Shown: positions 22,331-30,218 of the stretch, one piece after another
Numbering within the stretch: position 1 is the stretch's first letter
Layout of the letters: each line of letters starts with the position of its first letter
Origin: Polytrichum commune
Lineage: Eukaryota > Streptophyta > Polytrichopsida > Polytrichales > Polytrichaceae
Direction: 5' to 3'
Assembly: GCA_950295325.1 (NCBI GenBank)
Contig: OX485806.1
Span: forward strand, 3,038,001 to 3,102,000
Length of the DNA: 64,000 nucleotides
The notes under the pieces: model-generated
Database searches by the model: none
Told to the model about the DNA's origin: nothing
The model's input: only the letters and a program-made list of their open reading frames with translations
Made by a program: the position numbers and the translations under genes

Positions 22331-24289
22331 TTGGGGGGGGTGGGTGTATGTGTAAGTATTTGGCATTAGTATGGTGGTGTCTGGTATATTTACTTTGGGG
22401 ATATTTTTCCATATATTGGAGAGTTTAACTTTATAGTGTGTGAGAATGGGCTTAATGGGGTGGGTGTCTATATGTGTGTTAGTTAGTTGTTGCAAGATTT
22501 GTTTTAATGTGTGCGGGGTTCGGACGTTTGGACTTAATGTTACTTGGTTGTGTACACAAATGATTGATGTGAGTGCCGGTTCGTCGTATTGGTAGTATGT
22601 TGGCCATTCGGGTGTAGGTTTATATTTTATGGTGTGTGGTGGTATGGTTGCCATGACGTGTACGTCGGGTTTTGTGGCGAGTGGGAGGTTTTGTGTTGTC
22701 CAGTCTTTATGGTTGGCGATGAGGATGGTAACTGTTTTGGGGTCTTCCTTGGCGGCCATTCTAGCCCAGTGGATGGCTTCTAACGTTGTGTTGTAGTCCG
22801 TGGGGAAAGCTAGGCCTATTCCTGTCCATTTAAAGGATTTAGCGTGACCTAGTGAGCCGAATATTATGTCTCGGTTATGTGGGGAGTGGTATTGTGTTAT
22901 TTGAATGGGGCAAGTGAGGGGGGATGAATAGTAAGTGTGTGTAATTTGGAATGTTGTGATTAGTATTTTGATGATGTCGGGGTGGAGTGTTTGATGTAGG
23001 TTTTGTGGTTGAATTATCTTTGGTTTTTTCTTGGGGAGTATAGTGACATACCTTTGGAGGAGCCATAGTACTTCGGTTTCAAAGTCTTGGGGTGGTGGGT
23101 GAAGGAAGTTAGTTAAATGTTGTTGTTTATTATGTGTGAATTGGCTCCAAAGCCATTGTAGTCTATCTATATTAATGGTGGCGATGTGGTTTCCATTTTG
23201 GTCATATACGTTGGCTACTGAGGTATTTATTTGGATAGTTGGTTTATTGACTAGTATGTCTTTGTCCGGGTTACATTCCTGGGTGGAGGTTGTAAGGTTG
23301 GTGATTTTTAGTGGTGGTTGGATGAATTTCTTATCTTTAGTTTGGACATGTGTGAGGTAGTTGACATATGTTTTGGCCATTGTTTGTTCTAGTAGGGTGT
23401 TGTTGTATTGTGTTATGGTTAGTAGGTTGTGGTCAAGTAGGATATTATCCGGGTGTAAAAGGTCTTCTTCATTGCGCCATTGTTGTATGGTGTTATTCGT
23501 GTTTTGCCAGAGGCATAAGTATGATTTATTAATGGCTTGCGCACCCCACTTATCTTTTCTAGTAGTGGTTTTTTCCTTTATTATTTTGTGTATGGCTCGA
23601 CCTAATGGTGGGTCTAGTTGTTGTATGTTTGCTAGATATGTTGGTGGCGGTGGTTGTATGGTTCTTTGGGGCGTGTGGGGTTGTGAGTGTGGGAATAGAG
23701 TTTTTGCTTGATGTAGTACCTCTTTGATAGTTTTGGGGGCATGTTTGTATATGGTGCGGAATTCTTCCGGTGTGAGTATAGCATTTGTGGTTGTATTTTG
23801 GATTTGTAATAGGGTTGTAATACCATATGTGTATAATTTATCTAGGAATTTTTGGGATTGTGTTTTGGATTCTTCTGTTGAGTTGACATATGTAGGGGTA
23901 GATTTCCATTTGAGTTCGAGTTGGGTTTGTTTTATGGAGAATGTTTTGTTTGCGGTGGTTATATGTATCTCGTATTCTTTGTTCAATAAGAAGAGCGTGC
24001 GGGCTATGGGTGATCTTGAGCAAGCTTGTTGTTTTAGTCTAGGTAGATGTAGGGAGCCCCCGTATTTGGCTGTGATATATTTAGTTAGGCCTTGATATAT
24101 GATGCCCAGTTGACCTTGGTCGTTAAGAGCTTGTAACAATTGCTGGCCTATGCAGTGTATGTAGTCCGGTAGTAAAGAGGTGGCATTTATACCAAAGTTT
24201 TTGTGGGAGAGGTGAGTAAGGATATTGGTTGTGCTTCTAGGTATTCTACACGCCTCTTTAGTGATTTTGCTAATTATTTGGTCGAGTTT
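22226..24289 (-). CDS. LINE ORF2 middle: RT thumb and long unassigned region
   Basis: This frame starts just after an A8 run (coding strand, 24294-24287) that shifts it relative to the RT frame. It begins KLDQIISKITKEACRIPRS, the usual RT thumb continuation, and runs ~680 codons to a stop at 22226. It leaves the RNase H frame near G-runs at about 22322-22340. The segment between thumb and RNase H, roughly 450 codons, has no domain I can assign. One part (GSLGHAKSFKWTGIGLAFPT ... TILIANHKDW, about 22870-22690) faintly recalls the NPPY strand of N6-adenine methyltransferases, but the motif itself is absent. Confidence 0.6.
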   Translation of the reverse strand, partial: KLDQIISKITKEACRIPRSTTNILTHLSHKNFGINATSLLPDYIHCIGQQLLQALNDQGQLGIIYQGLTKYITAKYGGSLHLPRLKQQACSRSPIARTLFLLNKEYEIHITTANKTFSIKQTQLELKWKSTPTYVNSTEESKTQSQKFLDKLYTYGITTLLQIQNTTTNAILTPEEFRTIYKHAPKTIKEVLHQAKTLFPHSQPHTPQRTIQPPPPTYLANIQQLDPPLGRAIHKIIKEKTTTRKDKWGAQAINKSYLCLWQNTNNTIQQWRNEEDLLHPDNILLDHNLLTITQYNNTLLEQTMAKTYVNYLTHVQTKDKKFIQPPLKITNLTTSTQECNPDKDILVNKPTIQINTSVANVYDQNGNHIATINIDRLQWLWSQFTHNKQQHLTNFLHPPPQDFETEVLWLLQRYVTILPKKKPKIIQPQNLHQTLHPDIIKILITTFQITHTYYSSPLTCPIQITQYHSPHNRDIIFGSLGHAKSFKWTGIGLAFPTDYNTTLEAIHWARMAAKEDPKTVTILIANHKDWTTQNLPLATKPDVHVMATIPPHTIKYKPTPEWPTYYQYDEPALTSIICVHNQVTLSPNVRTPHTLKQILQQLTNTHIDTHPIKPILTHYKVKLSNIWKNIPKVNIPDTTILMPNTYTYTHPPQIPPTTMRIHRRLLHPPNKKLRGTNCGQYCRIGSI

Positions 24290-26042
24290 TTTTTATATAT
24301 GATTTTGAAAAGGAGACCGCATAGTATGCGTATGCAATGCGGGGCTTGATAACTGTGTTGAGAATTTGTATTTTTTGTTTTAGGCTGGCCGGGGAGTTGG
24401 CAAGTAGTTGTCCTTGTTGTTTGGCTTTTTTTAATGTAATTTCTTTTTGTAAATTCCATCTAAGGGAGGGGACTAATTGGATACCTAAGTACGTGTAGGG
24501 TTCGTTTTGTGTAAGAATTGGGAAGTTTTTGTTTTTGTATGTGATGTGCTGTGATTGAATAAAGGCTTTGAAAGTGTTTGGTTTTAGTTTTGACTTATTG
24601 GGACAACCTGTAATGGCACACTTGGCTAGATTAAGGTCCATGTGTGCCCATTCTGCAAATTTTTGTAATTTAGTAATTTGGGGTTGAATGTTCAGTATTG
24701 TGTCGGATAGGATGGCTAGGTCGTCGGTATATGCTGACGTGGTGCTCGATGATGGGGATGTGCTGAAGTGATAGCCCTTGTTATCTTTTTCTAGCCAACG
24801 CAGGAGCGGTTCTAGAAAGATAATGAAAAGATATGGACTAAGGGTATGGCCCTGGATGGTGCCTCGGCTAATATTAATTGGGGGTGTTGTGCCAAAATGG
24901 CTCTCCGTAAATGAAGTGGTGGAATCCTTGTATATATTGCCTATAATTTCGATTGCATCTGTAGGATATCCGAGATCTTCCATGAGTGCTAATAGCCTTG
25001 CATGGTCGATAGAGCTGAATGCGTTTCTAAAGTCTATATATGTGATGTATATGTCTTTGTTTGTGAGTCTTGCATCTTCAAGAGATGCTAGGATCATCTG
25101 GATTTGACGGGAGGTATTTCTTTGTGGCCGAAAGCCTTCCTGGGTAAAGTGTAGCAACCTGTGTTGTTCGCCGTAACTGGTGAGGAGAGTTGTAATGGTG
25201 CTAGTATAGAGTTTATAGATTGTATTTGCGAGTACGATGGGCCTGTAGTTGGCCAGTTGGGTGGGGTCTTCTTTTTTGTGTAGAAGGATGGTTTTACTGT
25301 GTTTCCACTGTGTTGGGATTTCTCTTTGTTTATAACAGTGGTGAAAGAATAGGTATATTAGGTCGTGGCATTGTGGGGGTAATGTTTTGATTATATCGTT
25401 GGGAATATTGTCTGGTCCAGGGGCTTTCCCTTTGGTTAGTCTTTTTACGCATTTGTCGTAAGTTGTTCTAGTAAATTGTGTGGTAATTTGTGTGTCTTGT
25501 GGTCCTCTTTTTTCTAGTATTATACCTTCTTGCGTGTGCCAGGGGTATTTGCGGATTGCGCACATGCAAGTGTCTGGGTGGTCTATGGTGTCTTCGCAGT
25601 TAGGGGCCTGACGTTGAAATGACGATTGTTGGGTGCGATATATTTCGTGGGCTATATCCAAGGAGTTGGTTAGTATGGTTCCCTGTGGATTTTGTATGCA
25701 GTCTAGGGAGTTCTCGGTTGCTGGCTGGAATATTTTTTTGTGGATGGATTTAGGCTTAGTATTAAGTAGAGTGCGATATTTTTTAATGGCAGTTTTGATG
25801 TTGAGCATGGCTTGTTTGGCGGTAATTTTGTAGGCCTCGTTTTTGGCTGTTTTGCCTATATTGGCTAATATTTCTATCCATTGCGCTTGTTCGGTGTGGT
25901 TAGTAGGGAGTGAGAGAATGTGTATATTTAGAGGTGACAGAAATGTTATTATATCTGGATGGTTTTGAAGTTGTGTGTGGGGGTATTGACATGCCACGTG
26001 GATTGCTTTACGGATGTTGTGGTGTGTCTTAAGGTGGGATTT
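24270..26042 (-). CDS. LINE ORF2: reverse transcriptase
   Basis: In frame with the endonuclease upstream, separated from it only by TAG at 26045-26043. RT blocks in order: KGKAPGPDNIPNDIIK, LLHKKEDPTQLANYRPI, QEGFRPQRNTSRQI, ITYIDFRNAFSSIDH, ISRGTIQGHTLSPYLF and AYTDDLAI, the YxDD catalytic box with T at x. Then GCPNKSKL and TYLGIQL follow as in non-LTR RTs. The frame ends at 24270 through a frameshift at an 8-base homopolymer (24287-24294). The protein copies element RNA at a nicked target. Confidence 0.92.
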   Translation of the reverse strand, partial: KSHLKTHHNIRKAIHVACQYPHTQLQNHPDIITFLSPLNIHILSLPTNHTEQAQWIEILANIGKTAKNEAYKITAKQAMLNIKTAIKKYRTLLNTKPKSIHKKIFQPATENSLDCIQNPQGTILTNSLDIAHEIYRTQQSSFQRQAPNCEDTIDHPDTCMCAIRKYPWHTQEGIILEKRGPQDTQITTQFTRTTYDKCVKRLTKGKAPGPDNIPNDIIKTLPPQCHDLIYLFFHHCYKQREIPTQWKHSKTILLHKKEDPTQLANYRPIVLANTIYKLYTSTITTLLTSYGEQHRLLHFTQEGFRPQRNTSRQIQMILASLEDARLTNKDIYITYIDFRNAFSSIDHARLLALMEDLGYPTDAIEIIGNIYKDSTTSFTESHFGTTPPINISRGTIQGHTLSPYLFIIFLEPLLRWLEKDNKGYHFSTSPSSSTTSAYTDDLAILSDTILNIQPQITKLQKFAEWAHMDLNLAKCAITGCPNKSKLKPNTFKAFIQSQHITYKNKNFPILTQNEPYTYLGIQLVPSLRWNLQKEITLKKAKQQGQLLANSPASLKQKIQILNTVIKPRIAYAYYAVSFSKSYIKKTRPNN

Positions 26043-27617
26043 CTATATTTTTTGTTGTTGTCTAGGGAGGAATCCCCCTTGTAGTTTGGCTCTATGTGGG
26101 AGTGGGGGTGCTGGTTGTGACATGCATGTTTGTTCTATGCATGTGCTAAGGGAGCTTATTATTTCATGGAAGCGGTTTTTGGCTTCTTGCCATTGGTGGT
26201 GTGTGAGTTGTTCTTGTTTCAGGACGTTTGTGAGATTGGCTATTGCTAGGTTTTGTTTGTCGAGGAAGGTGGTGTGCAAGGTCTGTAGGTTAGTTTCTGA
26301 TATAGGGTAGGTGATTCGAGGGCTGGGACTGGGGGTTGGTGTTGTTTTGATGATAACGCTGTTGGGGGCTAAGATTAGTTGTACCGGATAGTGATCGGAG
26401 TTTTGGTTAAGGTTGGTGATTGTGTGGCTTTGTAGTGTGTTATGGTTTGGGATGTTAGAGTAGAAACCGTCAATGAGGCTAGTTAGTGTGTAGTTATGTC
26501 CTCCTTGTCTTGTATGGCTTGCTTGGTTGTGGATTATATTGAGACCTATGCTTTGGGTGAATCTAGCCCATTCGTAGTCATTTGGGTTAAGGGGGGATGT
26601 CATCCTATTGGATGATCGTCCTTTTAGTAGTATGTCTCGGTTAAAGTCTCCGGCACGGATGATGTGGGATGTTGAGTGGTTTGTAGTTAGGGTTTGGGTT
26701 TGGATTTCTTGCACTAAGTGCAAGTCTTGAGGGTGTGTGGGCATATACATGTTTATGAGGAGTATGGAAGTGATTGGTTTATTTTTTATCATGATAACTT
26801 GTAAATATGGTGATATTGTGCTTGGGGTGGGAATCTTGGTTATGTTTTCATTTGTGTGGATGGTTTTTGGTATCATGATAAGTGTGCCTCCTCTGGCTTT
26901 GTTGATTTCGGAGTATCTGTTTGGTTGTTGGGTAGTGTTATTTGAGTTGTTATATATGATTTTATAGTCTTGGAGTTTTCTATCTATATAAGATGTGGAT
27001 TTGAATTTGTGGATTTTGGTTTCTTGGATAAGGATGATATGTGGGTCCTTGTGTAGTGTTTGTGTGAGTTCTAGTATGCCTAGGAGGCTGGTATTGATGC
27101 ATCCTGCATTCCAAGTTATGATTTTTAGTTGTGACGTAGAGTGTGTGTCGTCGGTTGTGGTGGTATGTGGAGTGTGGGTGCTTTGTGGATGGTTTATGTT
27201 TGGGTGGTATCCTATGATTGGTAGGGTGCATTTAGTGAGTTCTTGTAAGATTTGCGGGGGTATGTGTGGAAGTTCATTTGTCAAGGTGGTAATATTTATG
27301 ATTTCACCTTTAGCTATTTTTGTGTTAATATGTGTGTAGGCTTGTGCTATGGTGGTGGGCTTTGGGTTGTGGGTGGGGTTGGTTTTTAAGGGAATGTGTG
27401 ATTGTGTGTTATTTGGAAGTTTATGTATTTTCCGTAGCAAGGTATGACCTATCGGGTCCATGCTTGTTATCATGCGTTGGTTGCATATTTGTGGTATAGG
27501 GCTATATGTTATTATAAGGACATATATTTGGAGGTGGATTGGATATTTTGAGAGTAGTGATTTGTGCTTTTGGAGATGTGATAGTTCATGGTTAAGGATG
27601 TTAGTTGCATGTGCCAT
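26043..27617 (-). CDS. LINE ORF2 start: APE-type endonuclease
   Basis: 525 codons including a TAG stop. After a ~160-residue leader the exonuclease-endonuclease-phosphatase fold begins: ITWNAGC (N170), LIQETKIH (catalytic E), LINMYMPTH, AGDFNRDI (D-x-N), a Y/T-L-TSLIDGF segment and NSDHYPVQL (the SDH box). All catalytic residues of APE-type LINE endonucleases are present, so the domain should nick target DNA. The single TAG at 26045-26043 lies in frame with the RT that follows; the codons between are open (KSHLKTHHNIRKAIHVACQY). Confidence 0.9.
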   Translation of the reverse strand: MAHATNILNHELSHLQKHKSLLSKYPIHLQIYVLIITYSPIPQICNQRMITSMDPIGHTLLRKIHKLPNNTQSHIPLKTNPTHNPKPTTIAQAYTHINTKIAKGEIINITTLTNELPHIPPQILQELTKCTLPIIGYHPNINHPQSTHTPHTTTTDDTHSTSQLKIITWNAGCINTSLLGILELTQTLHKDPHIILIQETKIHKFKSTSYIDRKLQDYKIIYNNSNNTTQQPNRYSEINKARGGTLIMIPKTIHTNENITKIPTPSTISPYLQVIMIKNKPITSILLINMYMPTHPQDLHLVQEIQTQTLTTNHSTSHIIRAGDFNRDILLKGRSSNRMTSPLNPNDYEWARFTQSIGLNIIHNQASHTRQGGHNYTLTSLIDGFYSNIPNHNTLQSHTITNLNQNSDHYPVQLILAPNSVIIKTTPTPSPSPRITYPISETNLQTLHTTFLDKQNLAIANLTNVLKQEQLTHHQWQEAKNRFHEIISSLSTCIEQTCMSQPAPPLPHRAKLQGGFLPRQQQKI

Positions 27618-28223
27618 GTGTTAGGTGGGGTGTGAATAGGCTTTCTAGGTGTGTGTAGCGAGGTTTGAGCGATGTTGTATTAGGTATGAAGTATTGCTTT
27701 TGTCTTTGTTTATATTCTAAGGGGAGGTTTTGGGTGATGTTGGAAAGTGGACCCGGATTTATGTGGATATCACCACCCAATAGGATGATAGTGGAATTGT
27801 TCCATGTGTAGTAGTGGATGGATATGTATTTGGGGGATTTTAGTTGTTTGTGGGATATGTAGTAAATGTGGCCTATGTGGGTTATGTGTTGGATGGGTGG
27901 TGGTGTTGTGGCATATGTCGTTTGAGGGTAATGTGGAGTGGGATTTTGTATGTTGTGTGGGTGGGAGTGGCGATGGTATGGGTTGGTGATAGAGTTTTTT
28001 TGGAGTGGGTGGTTTATGTTGTTTCGGTATGGTGTGTGTGGTGGTGTGTTATGTGTGGTTAGAGTGGTGGAGTGGACCCATAATATTGAGATGATAAGGG
28101 CATAGAAGAGGATAGTAATGAATATCTTAGTGCATGTGCTCTTTTTATTTATATATATATATAATAATAAATAGAAGACAAATGTTGTGTGTAATCATCG
28201 ACCATGTATATGCTATGGGGTTG
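27618..28223 (-). other. LINE ORF1-ORF2 spacer
   Basis: About 600 bp without a supported coding frame on the coding strand; strongly G/T rich on the plus strand, with a TA/TAA-rich run at 28150-28173. ORF2 may start upstream of 27617 by a non-AUG or reinitiation mechanism; the sequence does not decide this. Confidence 0.5.
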
Positions 28224-28805
28224 CTATTCATTTTGGGAATGTGGGCCTTTGTGGTAACTTGATGGGGAGTGCCGATAGTGACTAGTGTTGAAGCCCGGGG
28301 GCGCTAGTTGTGGCGTGTTGGTGTTGTCCGTTGAGTTGTGCGGCATGTGTGGGAGTCGTGCGGGGAGAGGGGGCTCCGGTAAGGTGGCGGCGATTGTTTG
28401 CATGATGTTGTGGATGCAGTGATTCGATTGTTGAAATTCCATGGCCATTGCACTCATGATGTTGTGGATGTTGGCCGCGTGGGATTTAAGGGTTTCCGTG
28501 GATGCCTCGATTCTCGCGTCCGTGTTGTGGTTAATGGTGGTGGTGATTGTGTTGAGTTTGACGTCCATTGTTTCGGCTAAGTCTTTCATAGCTTTGTTGA
28601 AGAGCTTCTCCGAGACTAGGGGGGTTGCGGCGGCGTGGTTGCTCATGGCTTGAGTTTTTTTAGCAATAGCCTCCCTCACCGGTGCATGGGCAAGACGGAT
28701 GGCGGTTGGGTTTGGTTCGGAGCCGTCAATGCTCCCTTTGTGTGGGACAAAGTCTACTCTTCTTCCAAAGATGTACACGGACTTATGGAGCCATTCCGTG
28801 TACAC
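28224..28805 (-). CDS. LINE ORF1, C-terminal part
   Basis: In the same frame as 30218-28857 and separated from it by one TAA (28859-28857). It opens with the rest of an RRM-like unit (GWCHIQCLNAAVYTEWL, VYIFGRRVDFVPHKGSIDGS), then a helical region with KDLAETMDVKLNTITTTINH, and ends in a proline- and histidine-rich tail (LPEPPLPARLPHMPH). Together with the upstream part ORF1p would be about 664 aa. Role as an RNA-binding ribonucleoprotein component is inferred from position and the RRM-like strands. Confidence 0.7.
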   Translation of the reverse strand: MYTEWLHKSVYIFGRRVDFVPHKGSIDGSEPNPTAIRLAHAPVREAIAKKTQAMSNHAAATPLVSEKLFNKAMKDLAETMDVKLNTITTTINHNTDARIEASTETLKSHAANIHNIMSAMAMEFQQSNHCIHNIMQTIAATLPEPPLPARLPHMPHNSTDNTNTPQLAPPGFNTSHYRHSPSSYHKGPHSQNE

Positions 28806-28856
28806 TGCCGCGTTGAGGCACTGGATGTGGCACCATCCAGCTTGCCTATCGTCATC

Positions 28857-30218
28857 TTATTTGTGTTGGTACCCGAATGTAACTCCGGTGACGTTGTCCT
28901 CTCCGATGAGCTTCTTGAATGATTTGATGATGTTCGATTGGGACTCCCGTTGCGGGAGGTTATTCGCCACTAGAGTGGTGCTAATCCTTAGCTCCGAGGG
29001 ATTGCCCATTTCTTTGTCCTTGGTGACGCTAACTTTGAGGCGTTCGGATTGGTAGGTGAGGCCGTTGTTGAAGATGTCCTCTCTAGCTTCTTCGGTGGTT
29101 AGCGTGATGAAGGCGAAATCCTTGTCAATGTCCGACTTGGTGAGAGAGAGAATCTCTATTTCGCGGCCGTCGTAGTAGGAGTCCCTCATGATGCTCCTAA
29201 GTATGTCGATGGCCGTGTGGTCTCGAAGGGCCTCTCCCTTAAGGTGGAGCCTCATGTTTCGGGCTTTGGTGATGAGCTCGAAGCCCTTCTCGACTTTCCC
29301 AATGATTCGCTCTCCATCTCCCATGGTCATGACAAAAGCCCGTTCCCCACGAAGGAGGGCCAAGCCATCCCGCTTAGGATATTGGAGGTGGATTTTAATA
29401 AATCCGGCCCAATTTCGCGTGATTGTATTAATACCAATGTCCACGGGGTTAGAATACGAAGTGCCTAGAGGTATTTTCATGAGTTTAAGCCTTTCTATGC
29501 ATGCTACCTTGACCTCTCTCCGGCTAAGTTTCTTGAACTCACCATCGAACCGTATGGTAACATGGAAGCCTTTGGTGAATCCCGTGTCATGAGATATTTT
29601 CTCATATCGAGGAATTTGTGTGAGGTGTAGATGTTGGCCCGGAACCGCGTCCGGACGTTCGGAGGGGTATAAAATTTGTTTCGTCCTTGGGAAGGCGTGT
29701 CGGAGTGACCGAAACTCTTGAATTTCGGTTGGAGGTGTACCCTTTGCTAGAAAGTCTTCGTCCGTCCGGGACTCTTTCAATTCGCTCTTGCCACGTTGGG
29801 TGAGAAGTGCCTCTTGCATTTGAAAGCCTAACCACATTTGGCTAAGCATATCAATGCCCAATGTGGGTGCATGTTTAGACTTTGCGTGGAAGGGGGGTGT
29901 GGTGAGCTTACTTGTGGTTTTGGGTGTGGACGTGGCTGTGTAGTCCTCAGCCTTTCTTCTCTTTGTTGTTTGGCTCTCCGAAGCGTCCTCCAACCGGGGG
30001 TTGCGGTAGTGTAGCGTGGGTGGTGTACTCTCGGAGATGTGTACGGACTTGTGGGGTGTGGCTTGAATTGAGTTCCTTCCGAGCGACATTTGTAGTGAGC
30101 TACTCCCCCGTTCCGGTGACACGTTCTCTAATTGAGCGTCCATGTCTAGGTCTTCTTCGGCTTCAAGGTCATGGGCTTGGTGAGTTTGTTGTCGAAATAA
30201 TGTGTATTGGTCATCCAT
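28857..30218 (-). CDS. LINE ORF1, N-terminal part (RNA-binding, RRM-like)
   Basis: 453 aa from an ATG at 30216-30218. Residues 1-150 are polar and probably disordered (TTKRRKAEDYTATS). From ~230 the sequence is well structured: GFHVTIRFDGEFKKLSRREV, NWAGFIKIHLQYPKRDG, LALLRGERAFVMTMGDGERI and DKDFAFITLTTEEAREDI. The last segment, STTLVANNLPQRESQSNIIK, looks like the first strand and helix of an RRM, cut by TAA at 28857 and continued in frame below it. No CCHC knuckle is seen, unlike many plant L1 ORF1 proteins. It is the first ORF of a LINE, so an RNA chaperone role is likely. Confidence 0.75.
   Translation of the reverse strand: MDDQYTLFRQQTHQAHDLEAEEDLDMDAQLENVSPERGSSSLQMSLGRNSIQATPHKSVHISESTPPTLHYRNPRLEDASESQTTKRRKAEDYTATSTPKTTSKLTTPPFHAKSKHAPTLGIDMLSQMWLGFQMQEALLTQRGKSELKESRTDEDFLAKGTPPTEIQEFRSLRHAFPRTKQILYPSERPDAVPGQHLHLTQIPRYEKISHDTGFTKGFHVTIRFDGEFKKLSRREVKVACIERLKLMKIPLGTSYSNPVDIGINTITRNWAGFIKIHLQYPKRDGLALLRGERAFVMTMGDGERIIGKVEKGFELITKARNMRLHLKGEALRDHTAIDILRSIMRDSYYDGREIEILSLTKSDIDKDFAFITLTTEEAREDIFNNGLTYQSERLKVSVTKDKEMGNPSELRISTTLVANNLPQRESQSNIIKSFKKLIGEDNVTGVTFGYQHK

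Noticed and set aside
28398-29592. Plus-strand frames opposite LINE ORF1
   Set aside because: Mirror images of ORF1; no independent features.
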